A stretch of 64,000 nt of DNA, from NCBI GenBank assembly GCA_018398585.1, contig JAGTTD010000015.1, positions 24,137,478 through 24,201,477 on the forward strand. The letters are read 5' to 3'. The position numbers were made by a program, and so were the translations under genes. Each line of letters begins with the position of its first letter. Position 1 is the first letter of the stretch. Origin of the DNA: Simmondsia chinensis (lineage: Eukaryota > Streptophyta > Magnoliopsida > Caryophyllales > Simmondsiaceae). The notes below the pieces were generated by a model. That model did not search any database. It saw only the letters and a list, made by a program, of their open reading frames with translations, and had not been told where the DNA came from. Below are positions 33,677-45,600 of the stretch, piece after piece.

Positions 33677-34341
33677 ATACAATTCATGGTGAAGCGGGCA
33701 TGGCCTTCATCGAGGATAAGTTGAGGGAACAACGTTTGAGGTGGTTCGGACATGTTAGGAGGAGAAAGAGCACCGCTCCAGTCAGGAGATGCGAGCAGCC
33801 TCATACTACGCTAGGTAGGAGTGGGAGAGGCAGGCCAAAGAAGAGATGGTTGGAGACAATCAGACAAGACCTCACCCACCTAAACCTTCGGGAGGAGATG
33901 GCTTAAGATAGAGCCCAATGGAGGGCTAGCATAGGAGTAGCAAAGGTAGTAGAGTAGAGTAGGATAGTTCAACTTTTGTGCTATCTCTAGTGTTCTAGGC
34001 CTGTAGGGTAGTCCAGAGCTGGCGCGCTTATGTGTGATCCAAGCTCTTGATTGACTAGTTGTTCATTGGCATATTTATGATATGCTATATCTTTGCCTTT
34101 ATTTGATTATCTTTGCCCTGCTTTATGCTTATATGCTTATTGGCTTTCGTGCTGCCAGGTTGCCAGGCTACATTACTATAGATAAGCAGATAAGCTTTTT
34201 AGGTTGGGAGTCCTCAGAAACAGCCCCCTTTTGGGCAACCCCCAGAAGGGGCAACGCTGCGTACATCTACCCTCCCCAGACCCCGCTTTAGAGGGAGCCC
34301 TTGAGGCACTGAGTGATTGTTGTTGTTGTTGTTGTTATTGT
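33677..34341 (+). mobile_element. RTE-type LINE 3' end (first copy)
   Basis: The C-terminal reverse transcriptase tail reads FIEDKLREQRLRWFGHVRRR, then APVRRCE and GRGRPKKRWLETIRQDL, with a stop after LREEMA at about 33905. RTE-family tails normally continue D-R-A-W-R, as the next codons here still do. The 3' untranslated part has CAACGCTGCGTACATCTACC, CTCCCCAGACCCCGC and a (TTG)n tail at 34318-34335. It is 5'-truncated, with no convincing target duplication. Confidence 0.88.
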
Positions 34342-34780
34342 AAATAAATAGAAAAGCAAAAACTAAAAGAAGAAAGAAAGAAGAACATACATGGAATTGC
34401 TCCATTAATAAAGGAAACCAGAAAGAAATAATAATGTTCAAAACAGAGAACCCGCGCTCTTCTACACAATGACCTCCAACTGTCCCGAGGGTGGACTCCG
34501 AAAAATATTAAACTAGGAAAGAAAAATTCTAATGGAAAATTTTCTCTCCAATTAGATCTCTGCAACAATTTCAAAAACCCAAAAATATTTGTTTCAATTG
34601 AATGCCAAACCCTCGGAATAAGTACCTCTATTTGTAATAATATGCCGGAGCGAAAACTGGTGGGAATTTCGATGTGGGATTCAAAGAGTTTAAATTAAAA
34701 CGCATCATCCATAACCAAACCTAGTCAAAACGCTGTGTTTCATTCCCGTTCGAATCGCGTGCTTTTTTTTTTAAACGCGT

Positions 34781-34890
34781 GACACGTGTCACATTTGGAT
34801 TGGTCTGTGCCTACAGCGCAGATTAATCCACCCTTATTTACAGAGCGTGCCACGTGGCATGCTCTGATTGGTCCGTGCCCGAAGGCACGG
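34781..34890 (-). promoter_or_regulatory. Duplicated CCAAT / G-box / hairpin module in LTR of B
   Basis: Two modules lie about 68 bp apart. Module 1 has GACACGTGTC (34781-34790), CCAAT on the minus strand (about 34799-34803) and an imperfect hairpin at 34805-34821. Module 2 has GCCACGTGGC (34849-34858), CCAAT on the minus strand (about 34867-34871) and a perfect hairpin at 34873-34890. That hairpin on the minus strand is CCGTGCC-TTCG-GGCACGG. Both ACGT palindromes are G-box type. The position suggests the U3 enhancer of the copia LTR. Confidence 0.65.
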
Positions 34891-36212
34891 ATCGACCCAG
34901 GGAGACGTCCCATGCGCGTTGGTTCGTCCGATTCAGTGCACACGGATTGCACTATACACGCGATTTTTTATTTTATTTTTTTTTATTTTTTTACTTTGTT
35001 TCCCATATGCAAAAATTTATCTTATGAATTTTAATTTTTAAAATTATTTTATATTATAATTTTTAAGTTTTATTCATCTCATAAATAATGTTTGGTAAAA
35101 TTAATTTACCCATCTCATGGATAAATAATACATCTCATGAATTCTTTAATATTTTTTCAATGACAATAAATACAGAGACTTGCGCAGGGACCTCAGGGAC
35201 AATTTAAATCTAGCTCCAAATGCGTTAAGTTAATCATCTTATGAAATAATTTAATTACCATTTAATGAGACTTAATTCTACTAAATAAATCTCACTGCAA
35301 TCCAGACTTAAACCATTTATTCGATATCTTTCTAATAGACTGTATTGATGACAACAACCCCTCCACTAGATGTCCATGACAAAGGATAAATACAACCACT
35401 ACCATTATCCTTCTCACAGCTTCTCCATTAATTACCGATTCGCCCTTCACTGAATAATTTATTTATACTTGAACATATTCATAATAAAAATCCCAAAAGT
35501 CAAATACTTAGAATACTTTGGCCAAAGTTTTCGAACTATTCAAATATTTTTGAGTCAACTAAGGGGACATATGTATCTCATAAGAGACTGTAGATTCCGT
35601 ATTGAATACCTGATCCTTGTCACACTTCACACCGCTACCCAATGTACGTGAGAATTCGGTCATGCGTTTAGACCTTACTTATAGTACATCAAAGTAACTA
35701 ACGCTCCATGCACAAGTTCAGAATACCCTCAGGATTTAGAGTCGCCATTTAAACAGTACAATGTGAATCACCCATCTCTGATAATAGTCCAGAAATAAGT
35801 AACCCACATGGTCCAACTCAGTGTGTCAATCTTATTAAACACACCAAACCAACACTTTTGAATCTCCATCTGCATGACCAAGACAAGTCATCTAAAGTGT
35901 CATGTTATAGTCTTAGCATACAAGTGGTCCAAATTTGTCTGCGACTATGAGCCTTTTAAAAAACAATCCATACCATTTGTTCCAAGTCTATCTATGGCTT
36001 AGTCTCATAAATCACTAAGAACAAACATGTAAATTGTAGTTTGAGGACTACAACCATCTCATGGATGTCTCCCAAAAGGAAAATCACATGCAGCATAAAT
36101 GCTCGCTTACACAAATTTAACTAGATCATGATTGGGACTTCAATTTTATTTATTAATCAAATGATATATCCAGAATAAATCTGGATTTTAGGATACTGTT
36201 CCTAACATAAAG

Positions 36213-37598
36213 GATCCTTCAGAGTCTACTACATCTGATGTTACCCTAATCAATGGAATTGTGTGAGTTAAAGGCAAAGTTTACATTGGACCTGTAACTG
36301 ATCTAAGGAAGCAAGTCATCATGGCTTTCCATTCTTCAGCTTTGGGTGGACACTCATGCATTGAGGGAACTTATCAAAGACTTAAACAGAATTTCCATTA
36401 GAAGGGTATGAAGAAGGAGGTGATGGAATGTATAAGCTTGTAATGTTTGTCAACGCACCAAAAGTGATCACATCCTGTATCAAGGGTTGCTTCAATCTCT
36501 TCCTATTCTTGATAGAGCATGGCAGCACATCAGTATGGACTTTATAGAAGGGCCGCCCAAATCAGAGGGGAAGGAGATCACTTGGGTAGTAGTGGATCGT
36601 TTTATTAAGTATGGCCACTTTATTGCACTCAATCATCCTATTTCTATAGAACGTCTTGCCAAGTTGTTCTTAGACAACATTTATAAACTTCATGGTCTTC
36701 CTTAAACCATCATTTCTGATTGGGAAAGATTGTCCATAAGTAATTTCTGGCGAGAATTGTTCAAGCTATTGGGATCTTCCCTTGCTTTGAGTTCTTATCA
36801 TCCTCAAACGGATGCTCAGACTAAAAGATTGAATCAATATGTGGAACAATACTTGCACATCATGACATTTCATCAGCCTCAGCAATGGTTTAGAAGGCTA
36901 TATTTAGATGAATTCTGGTATAACTCACACGCTCATTCTTCTTTGGGCACAACTCCCTTCAAGGCTCTTTATGGTTATAATCCTCCTTTTCCTATTGTGT
37001 CCCTAAGTAATACCACGACTATAGTGGAAGTGAATGAGCTACTGCAGCAGAGGAAACGGTTAATGCAGAAGCTAAAAGACCATTTGCAATTAGCTTAGGG
37101 GAGAATGAAGCTCTTTGCTGATAGAAAAAGATCTAATCAATCTTTTCAAGTTGGAGACCTGGTTTACTTGAAATTTCAGCCTTATCGATAGTCTTCAGTG
37201 ATAATTTAAAAGAATGTTAAGCTATGTGCTCGTTATTTTGGTCCTTACAAGATTTTACAGAAGCTGGGTTCAGTGGCCTATCGGTTGGAGTTGCCTTCTG
37301 ATGCTTCGGTTCACCCTGTATTACATGTTTTCTTGTTGAAGAAACATATTGCTGTGGATACAGAATGTTTAGTTATTAAGCCTCTTGAAGCTTCCTCGAA
37401 TGGTATCATCCTTCAAGAACCTCTGGCTATCTTGGATTCACGCATTGTTCAACATCAAGGCAAGAAGTTTCAGCAAGTCTTGATTCACTGGTCCAATCTT
37501 CGCAAGGAAGATGCAACTTGGGAGAATTTACAGTTCATCAGGAGTCAATTTTCTACCTTTGATTATTGGGGCAAGAATCTTTTCAAAGGGGGAAGTAT
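36213..37598 (+). pseudogene. Integrase and chromodomain-like end of chromovirus A
   Basis: Reading resumes after insertion B. The zinc-binding region is at about 36340-36490 (AFHSSALGGHSCIEGTYQRL, with stops). The integrase core reads LDRAWQHISMDFIEGPPKS, WVVVDRFIKYGHFIALNHP and LFLDNIYKLHGLP (36487-36705). It continues LALSSYHPQTDAQTKRLNQY and TPFKALYGYNPPFPIV (36730-37098). The C-terminal part is at 37273-37598: YRLELPSDASVHPVLHVFLL, then QVLIHWSNLRKEDATWENLQ, which has chromodomain-like wording. Stops lie at about 36250, 36705 and 37098. The second catalytic Asp context (ISDWE) is altered from the usual SDRD. Confidence 0.9.
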
Positions 37599-37846
37599 TG
37601 TTGTGAATTGTATTCATTAGTTACTGATTCATATTCTTGTATTAGCCTTGAAGTGTAAGTGGCAGGATTAGTGGTATAGTTAGTTGGATATTTTGTGTTG
37701 TTGCTACCTCTTCTAATTGAAGGTACAAGTAGCCTTGGTCCTTACATGTAAGATTCATTGAAAGAAATACATATATCTTCTTCTCATCTTAATTCTACTT
37801 CTTGCTCATCGCATACTATATCCTCCTAGGTTCCAAGATCATAACA
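37599..37846 (+). repeat. 3' LTR of chromovirus A
   Basis: Complete. Preceded by AAAGGGGGAAG and followed by CCTTG. Confidence 0.93.
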
Positions 37847-37851
37847 CCTTG

Positions 37852-40800
37852 TCCACAAGGGTCAAAATTTGTGAATATGAGCTGAAAGTCGTGGACAAAT
37901 TCCCAAGTGGCGTCATCTGCTGATTGACCGAGCCACTGGACAAGGACCTGGGTGGCGGTGATGCGATGACGGTGAACAACTCTGCGATCTAATATGCATT
38001 CAGGCTGAGGTATAGGAGGAATTGGCGGCCAAGTTTCTGGAAGAAGAGTAGTATGGGCGGGAACCGTGTTGCAATGCTTGAGGAGGGAAACATGAACAAT
38101 ATGGTGAATGGCGGCATGAGCAGGCAGGTCTAATTTGTAAGCAATTGGGCCAACACGATCGAGAATTTGAAATGACCCATAGAACTGCGGAGCGAGTTTG
38201 TTAAACTAGCAATAGGAAACACTATGTTGTCAGTAAGGTTGAAGTTTCAGCCAAACGAAGTCACCAATTTGGAATTCTCGGTCAGAGCGATGGTGATTTG
38301 CCTGTTGCTTCATTTGGTTTTGCGCACAGTGGGGGTGGTGCTTCAGGTGGCTTATGGATTCCTCTCAAGCTATAAGACTTCAATCCACTATCTCGACGGT
38401 GGATTCGACTGGAAGATACGGAAGGTGGATTGGCAAAGTGTGGCCATGGAGAACTTCATACGGCATGGCCTGGGCAGCTGTGTGAAAGGAGGTTTTATAC
38501 CACCATTCAGCTAAAGGAAGCCAACGACGCCAATCTCAAGGACATTCTCTAGCCATACAACGCAAGTACATTTCAAGACATCGATTGAGGACCTCCGTCT
38601 GACCATCAGATTGTGGATGGTAAGAAGAAGAAAGGTTCAACTAAGTTTCGAGGCAGGAAAAGAGTTCTCGTTAAAGTGTACTAATGAAAATCGGGTCACG
38701 ATTGCTGACAATAGAGTCAGGCAACCTATGTAACTGAGATATCTGATTCAAAAACAGTTGATCAACATTTGCAGCTAAATAGGGATGTCGAAATGCATGG
38801 AAGTAGGCGTATTTACTTAGGTAATCCACAACCACAAGGATTACCGTGTAGCCAGAAGAAGGCGGAGTCCGATCAATCAAGTCGAGTGAGATACTACTCC
38901 ATACCTTACACATAATAGGTAACAGTTGTAGCAATCCGGGTGAAGCAATTGTCTCATACTTATTTTGCTGACACACCACATAATTATGGACATATTCTTG
39001 GACATGTCTTTTGAGGCTTGACTAGTAGAAGAGCATTTGAGCATGCCTATAGGTCGGCTCAATGATGGAATGCCCTCCTTGAGGGGAGTCATGCATCCAA
39101 AGTAGGATTGACTTGCGTAAGGTGGAATCGGAGTCAATGACGAGCCACTCGTGATGCCAGAGCTAATCATGTTGCCAAGTAAAGCGAGGATGGGATAGGG
39201 GTTTGGCCAACTTATCAACAATGATTTGGTTGAGAGCCTGATCTTGGTGCTAAGATGACTTCAAGGCGTCATAAAAGTCAGATGATATCATAAGACCTCA
39301 GAACTTGAGAGGCAAGATAGAGCATTGATGCCCTTTCTGTAGATGATATCATAATCAAAGCTAATCAGACTCGTCGGCCACATGAACTGAAGAGAAGTAG
39401 ACAGGTGTTGTTCTAAGAGAAACTTTAGACTTTGCTGGTTTATGCTGATAATGAAGTGGTGCCCAGACATGTACTGTCACCATTTCTCGACTGTGAAGAC
39501 CATGACGAGGAGTTCACGCTCATATACCGACATAGATTGATGCTTTGGTGCCAACGTCTTACTAATGAAAGCGAGAGGGCGTCCCTCCTACAGGAGGACT
39601 GCACCAATGCCTACTCCAAAAGCATATGTTTCTACCACAAATTTCTTCATAAAAGGAGCCAAGACCGGAGTAGAGGTCAAGGTGTGCTTAAGATGCTCAA
39701 AGGCGAATTCGACATCCTAATTCCACCAAAAATTATCTTTCTTCAACAACTCAATTAGAGGATGAACAATAATTTCGTAGTGAGCAATAAAATGCCCGTA
39801 ACATCCACAGAGCCCAAGGAAACCGCAGAGTTGCTTTACTGTCGAGGGTCAAGGCCAATCAGCCACAGCCTCCAACTTTCTTGGGTCAGCAGCAACTCCG
39901 GCGCCAGACACAAAGTGGCCGAGATATTTAATTCAACGGACCCAAAGGTACATTTTGCCTTATTTGCCACGAGGTGATGTTTGCAAAGAACACCAAGTAT
40001 TGAGCGTAATTGCACTAAGTGCAACGACTAGGTGGCGCTGCATATAAGTATATCATCGAAGAAGACCAATACATACTGACGTAAGAAGGGATTGAATATA
40101 TCATTCATGAGGCTTTGGAATGTTGATGGCACATTAGAGAGGCCAAAAGGCATCACAGTAAATTCGTAATGGCCTGAATGAGTGCGAAAGCCGATTTTGT
40201 GTATGTCTTCAAGCACCATTCAAATTTTCCAATACCAAAAGTTAAGATCAATTTTGGAGAAATAAGAAGCTCCATCCGACTAGTCTAAAACCTCTTCCAC
40301 AATCAGAATGGGAAACTTGTCCTTGATCGTCATTTTGTTCAAAGCACAGTAGTCAACACATAGCCGCCAAGTTCCGTCTTTCTTCTTGATGGTGAAGTGA
40401 AAGGAGAGGTACTGTTGCAGATCACGCCTGCCGTGAACATCTCCTAAATCAAAGTATCAGTGATATCCTTTTAGAACAAAAGATATCGGTAAGGTCGGCG
40501 ATCAATCGGAATGCTTCCTTTTTTTAGGGGAATGCAGTGATCAAATTCACTTCTAGTTGGCGTGGTTTCTGTACTCGGGATAAAGACCTCAGAAAACTTA
40601 TCCGTAAGAGATTAGAGAGCACGAGGGTCCTCAACTAAGTTGAGAATGGCGGTATACAAGCTGAGGAGTAAGGGCTAATCCAAGTGATTAACCGTAATGC
40701 TGTAGAACATAGCCGGTTGTCCTAGCAAAGACGAGAGAGTACATTTGGAGACAGATTGGAGCCTTGATTGGCGAATGTGAAGAGTATATAAATGATCAAC

Positions 40801-42045
40801 AATATAGAATTCCATGACCAAGGCATCGAAATCCTAATGAACCTTACCCAACGTTTGAAGGCACCGAATTCCCAACACCATATCGCACCCCCAAAAGAGG
40901 AATTAACTAGACATCAGAAGTGAACAAAGCACCCTGAAGCGTCCGCTAAAATGCTCGACACAAACACACGCATGACACTTGCTTGCCATCGGTGATAGTG
41001 ACTGACGGTTGGTGATGGGTGTCAAGACAACATCCCAAATGATGAGCTAATTGGGCATGAAGGAAGTTGTGGGTACTCCTACTATCTACAAAGATACTCA
41101 AGATCGTGCTTGCCATGGTGGTCTTGTACTATCATGGTCTGACATTAAGCCATACAATGAAGAGCATGTATAGATATGTGGGGGTCAGGTGCGGGGTTAG
41201 GCTCAGGTTCCAATAGATCATCTCCTAACTCGTTATCTGAAGCCTCAATCCAAAACATTTGTACTCGACGACGCATTAGGCATACATGACCTGGTTTGAA
41301 CTTGTCACGGCAGTAAAAACAAAGTTTTTCTGCACGAAAGTTCGTCGAGGTCAACAGGAGATAATCCTCGCATAGGGCGAGCATTTGGCGGGGGTCGAGT
41401 AGATGATGCAGGGGAGGACTAATAACGGCAAGGCAAGTTGGTTGCAGCCTATTTGGCAAATTCGATGTTCACTTTGTGGAGCCACTCAGTAATGGAAGAA
41501 TGGGAGTTGACTTGGCGGGATTCTTGCCCTTCACTCTCTCAATGTACTCACAATTCTTCTCTTGTAACTGAGCCAAGGTAATGGCCTCCTATAAGGTGTT
41601 TGGCTTAAAAAACTTAAGCCACCGAGCTAAGTCTTCACACAAACCTCCCATGAAGATGCCAACCCTCTATTCCTCGTTAAGCCAACTACGGCATATTAAA
41701 GACTCGAAGGCAGTCCAATATTCCTCCAGGCTACTAGTTTGTTTCAGTTTGGTTAACTCATTGAGAGGGTTCTAAGCACTTTTAGAAAGACAACCCCTAA
41801 TCTCAACCGAGTACACATCCGGGCCACATTTTTCTAGTGAGCATTTGGGCGGCGCCTTCGAAAGCCACACTGACCAACATGGTTTTCAAATCCCTTAATG
41901 TTTGATCAAGAACGAATTGCCTTTCACATTGGTATAACCAATTCACCACATCAATTCCATTAAACCTCGGAAATTCTATTTTCGTGAGTCGAGTTGGGAA
42001 TTCGTAATTACCTCTTGTGGGATTATGTTCTGGAATGGAGGACAA
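37852..42045 (-). pseudogene. Gag-pol remnant of chromovirus H
   Basis: Minus-strand pieces run in family order. Gag is at 42045-41803 (FPRFNGIDVVNWLYQCERQF). The zinc knuckle is at 41350-41270 (CFYCRDKFKPGHVC). Reverse transcriptase is at 40219-40028 ([20 protein letters not shown], then catalytic VFFDDIL). The RNase H part is at 39470-39288 (HHFIISINQQSLKFLLEQHL). Integrase is at 38979-38671 (WSSISLDLIDRTPPSSG, VILVVVDYLSKYAYFHAFRH, SIVSNRDPIF). The chromodomain-like end is at about 38010-37860 (QVLVQWLGQSADDATWEF). Many stops and shifts occur. It differs clearly from A in sequence, so H and A are separate chromovirus families. Confidence 0.9.
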
Positions 42046-42312
42046 CGGTCAGTGCTCCAATCCTTGATCATCAATATGCTGTGATGGTGGCAGGGGCTGG
42101 TGGTGCTCGTCTAACGTGTGCCCATCTAGTGATTGTCCTCAGTTATAATGACAAGTCATTCATCATTCGATGCATCTCAGCCATGGATTCATCTAAGGTA
42201 TTGCATTGCCGATCAAACAGCTCCTCCAAATCCCTCATCAACATCTATTGCCGAGTACCATACGCCATTGATTCTAGTTGAAGTCAATCTCTAAGCTGGG
42301 CCAAGGAGCGTG

Positions 42313-42326
42313 AGCTCTGATACCAA
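42313..42326 (-). promoter_or_regulatory. Initiator-Met primer binding site of chromovirus H
   Basis: The minus strand reads TTGGTATCAGAGCT, next to the LTR start at 42328. Confidence 0.9.
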
Positions 42327-42327
42327 T

Positions 42328-42634
42328 TGATAGGATCGAAGATGGGATCCTATCCTCACACCCACACCAAACACAACCCAATCACACTGAACACAATCCA
42401 ATCCAAGATTCGAGATCAATAGCTACGTGATAGCGAACATATATATATATAGTATAGTATAGAAAGGGGAGGAAATCTAGAAGAAGAAGGGGGAGAGATA
42501 GAGATAAATCTCACACACAGAAAATATCTCTAACTTCCCTTATTAATACTAATGACTTAGGATGAGGTGGCCCATAGGGCTAACATGGCGGGTGACGTGG
42601 TATTTATGCTGACGTGGCATGGGCATGCGTAACA
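42328..42634 (-). repeat. 5' LTR of chromovirus H, 307 bp
   Basis: TGATAGGATCG...GCGTAACA, homologous to 29065-29470. Confidence 0.9.
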
Positions 42635-42639
42635 CAACA

Positions 42640-43278
42640 TCTATGCTCCAACTAGCTTATCCTCACCATAAAGCACGGGCCAATCCCTGTTCACTATGTG
42701 TCATGTTTGACAAGTTTTATTTGCTTATTTAAACGTGTTTTTTTTGTGAAAATTAAACACCGAGGGTTTTTGGAACTTGATTTTCTCCTATAACAAAAAA
42801 CCCCTAAAATTATTTTTGGGGTTTTCTAAATTATTATTTAGCATAATTTTTCTAAAAAATTATTCTTGGAATGATTGAAAGGAAAGATTTGTTCCGGAAT
42901 TTTTTCTAAGTTAAATATTTTTGGGAGCCCACACTCTCGGTGCTAGAAAAGGTCATTGTGATGAAGACCTTGAGGTGTCAAGAAGTCTTCTTGTAATTTC
43001 AAATCTTCAAGTTGGAATCGGGATTCACGCTTCGAGTATGTTTTAATTTGATATTTAATTTATTTTCTTTTTTTTTGTTTATTTTACATACCATGATTAT
43101 AATTGCTTTATTCAATGTTTTTCTTTTATCATATTATGAACCAGCTAGAGTAAGATCTAGATCTAATAAAATAGTTTAATTAATTAGATTAGGACTTTCG
43201 ATTTAAAATTGAAATTTTTAAAAATTGGTTTTCAGGCACACCCGTTTTGGGAAATATTTTTGAAATATGTTACCGACA
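42640..43278 (+). repeat. 5' LTR of copia G (start uncertain)
   Basis: It ends TTACCGACA at 43278, next to a primer site. A TTATTTAAAC element near 42732 could be the TATA region. The outer start could not be fixed and no partner LTR is in the window. Confidence 0.5.
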
Positions 43279-43295
43279 ATTAATATCAGAGCCAA
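43279..43295 (+). promoter_or_regulatory. Degenerate Met primer binding site of copia G
   Basis: ATTAATATCAGAGCCAA compared with the usual ATTGGTATCAGAGCCA. Confidence 0.7.
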
Positions 43296-45600
43296 CTCTG
43301 AATACGTTCATAATTGATATTAAAAATATCAAGTTTGATAAAATAGAGTATGTAGAATTGCGAAAAAAAATATGAAATTAGGAATTTTAGTAAAGGAAAA
43401 AGACAATCATTGAATATTCATCAAAGTTTTAAATTGCTTAAAATTTTAGATGAGTCACGATTCAATCAAGGAGCGTATTACTAAATCGAATCTAATGGAA
43501 TTAGATGTTCAAAGAGTTGAACGTTTTAGATTATTAAATATAATGAGATTAGATTTTGAACCAATGTGTGAAATATTTAATTGTTAAATATTTTATGATA
43601 ATTGAAAACAAAGAATATCTGATCTAATGAGATTAAGATCAGTTTTAATTAATTAATTAATTATTTATTTTAAAATAAAAATATATATAATGTATCGCCC
43701 AGCGCAAGGCACTGGGAACTATAAAAGGCTACGTGGGTCATGTCATTAATTTTTATTATTTTTATTAAAAATAAAAATATATAATTAATTAATTAATTAG
43801 GATGAGATTCCAATTGCGATTATGCGATAATCTTTTCTGAAAATGTTTGCGAATATCTTTAATTGTTCCGACCTTTTGGTCTTAAGTGTTGTTCAAATAA
43901 TTTGATAACATGACATTTATTAAATTTTATTCACATCTTTAGTATTATTTAAATAAGTTAAATATTATGTATAATATGAATAAAGTTAGAAGGCCTTTTA
44001 AATATTAAACTTTATGAAATATTTAATTTCATCGAGCGAGAGAATTTTTTCAAATTGGTCTAATATGATTTGATAATTCAATAGTTGGATTATTTGAAAG
44101 GAAAACTCTCATAATGTATCTAATAAGATTAGATTACATATGTTGGATAATTAAAGGAATCTAATATGATTAGGATTTTATTTAATTGTTAAATAAAATT
44201 TAGAATGTGATTCTAATATTGAATATGTGATAATCGAACTTAAAAGAAAGATTCGCCATTGAAAATTTCAAATGAGAGTGGGGTTCAGGAGTTGATTCCT
44301 CACAGTCTTTATTTGCTGGTTTAATAGTATAGTAGATAGGCGCTACTCCTCGAGGAGGGCGTTTGTTCGCATATACATGGTTAGACTTCTTAAGGATAAA
44401 TAGAGATACAGGAAAATAGATGTGACTGCCTATCCATGGAGTATCTTGTTTACTTGTACTAATGCCTAGGTAATGGTATACACTTGATTAGGATAGTAAT
44501 GTAGTCTCTTAGGGAGCATTGTAATACTGTCTTAGAGGCCAAGGTAGAAACAGTAAGTTAATTATGTTTAGAAAACCTATTAACTAAGAATAGTTCTCCA
44601 ATTACTGATAATTCGTTACCCCACTTTCCCATGGAGTAATGGATAGATTGATTAGCTCATCATTGCACACATACAGAGAATAGTTAGGTGGATTCCATGC
44701 TTTATTTGTGTGCTAAAATTATTAAAAGATTCACAAGACTAAAAATATCAAGTGGGAGCGAGCTTCTAAATGAATACTGATAGCCTCCATTACCGGTCTA
44801 GCAGTATAATTGGTGGATGATACTCCCCGTGGAGAGCGTTAATTTGCAGAGTATAAGGTTATATCTCTTATAGATAGACTAAAGTGCAAGAAAAATGGGT
44901 GCGGCCACAATGACATGGAGTACTTCATGGACTTGTATGGATGTTGAGGTAGTGGTGTACACTTGACTAGGGTGCTACATTAGCTTCCCTGAGGAGCTCT
45001 GTTATATGACTTTAGAGGCTGAGGGAAGTGTGGTGTGTTAAATATGTTTAGTAAGAGCTTACAAGAAAACATATTCATTGAAAAGAGTTCTCACCTTTCT
45101 AATATCTCAATTTGGCCTTGCCGACGGAGAGTTTTGGATAGTTCAGTTGGGTCACTACGGCATACATGCAAGTGTCTGATTGTAAACTTCGATCTTCAAT
45201 TGTTTGCTAAAAGTAAGAAAAGTAATCATGTATGTTACATGACTTGTTTTACAGCTTTGATTTCAGACTAGTTGTTATCTTTTGCATTGCAATCTATATT
45301 GATATGTGTTACTTGTCTATTCTGTTATGGTCATTAAAATTTAATGTCGTAGTATATGTGGAGCACTAGTAGATGTTTAGAGTTCTCTAGTTTACTGCTC
45401 GTATATCTACTAAGTTGAAAAGAACGTTGGGAGTGTTAAACTTGACTAATGAGTTAGTCGGATGCAACATTCAGACATTAGATGTTGAATGTGTTCAAGT
45501 ATTAGATACTTGACTTGTCAACTATAGTCGAGATGATCAGATATTTGAAAGAAGTGTTTGATTAGAGAACTGACAGTATGAGAACATCTTATGAGAAAGA
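43296..45600 (+). repeat. Long leader of copia G with a tandem duplication
   Basis: No ORF of note. About 44316-44640 and 44798-45110 are diverged direct copies. They share AGTATA, TACTCC, GGTRTACACTTGAYTAGG, TTAGAGGCY and ATGTTTAG words in the same order. Upstream, six sites of the form TCTAATNNGATTA occur between 43491 and 44174. Confidence 0.65.

Larger units (their letters stand above)
32846..36207 (-). mobile_element. Insertion B: copia LTR derivative in chromovirus A, TAAAG duplication
   Basis: TAAAG lies at 32841-32845 and 36208-36212, and removing the insert restores the pol reading of A. On the minus strand it starts TGTTAGGAACAGTATCC (36207) and ends TTTTTCCCAACA (32846). Nearly all of it is LTR sequence. 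A primer-site-like TTGGTATCAGAG lies at 32886-32897 and an LTR-like end CATCCCAACA at 33066. It is an LTR with only a short scrap of internal and 3' LTR sequence. A LINE fragment and a GC-rich block interrupt it. Confidence 0.8.
29495..37846 (+). mobile_element. Ty3/gypsy chromovirus A (plus strand), nested in H
   Basis: The target duplication CCTTG is at 29490-29494 and 37847-37851. The LTRs are 29495-29749 (255 bp) and 37599-37846 (248 bp), TGTTGTGAATTG...ATCATAACA. A Met primer site follows the first, and polypurine AAAGGGGGAAG precedes the second. Gag, protease, reverse transcriptase, RNase H, integrase and a chromodomain-like end are present in order but interrupted by stops. Insertion B splits it at 32846-36207. 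It resembles Reina-type chromoviruses. Confidence 0.93.
29065..42634 (-). mobile_element. Ty3/gypsy chromovirus H (minus strand), host of nested elements
   Basis: The LTRs are 29065-29470 and 42328-42634, both TGATAGRATC...GCGTAAC(T)A, with a Met primer site at 42313-42326. Gag to chromodomain-like sequence runs from 42045 down to 37852. The short internal end is at 29471-29489, with polypurine GCAGGGGTA on the minus strand. The gap is filled by chromovirus A (29495-37846). The five bases outside the LTRs do not match, so the target duplication is lost or changed. Confidence 0.88.

Noticed and set aside
33309..34349. TGTAAATAAAT as target duplication of the first LINE copy
   Set aside because: The left copy lies about 360 bp before recognisable LINE sequence, within LTR repeats rich in that word. 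Chance is likely.
34740..35034. Overlapping ORFs on both strands in the GC-rich LTR segment
   Set aside because: Both are by-products of inverted repeats in the LTR U3 region and show no protein motif.
29060..42639. Target duplication for chromovirus H
   Set aside because: The flanking five bases AAGCG and CAACA do not match.
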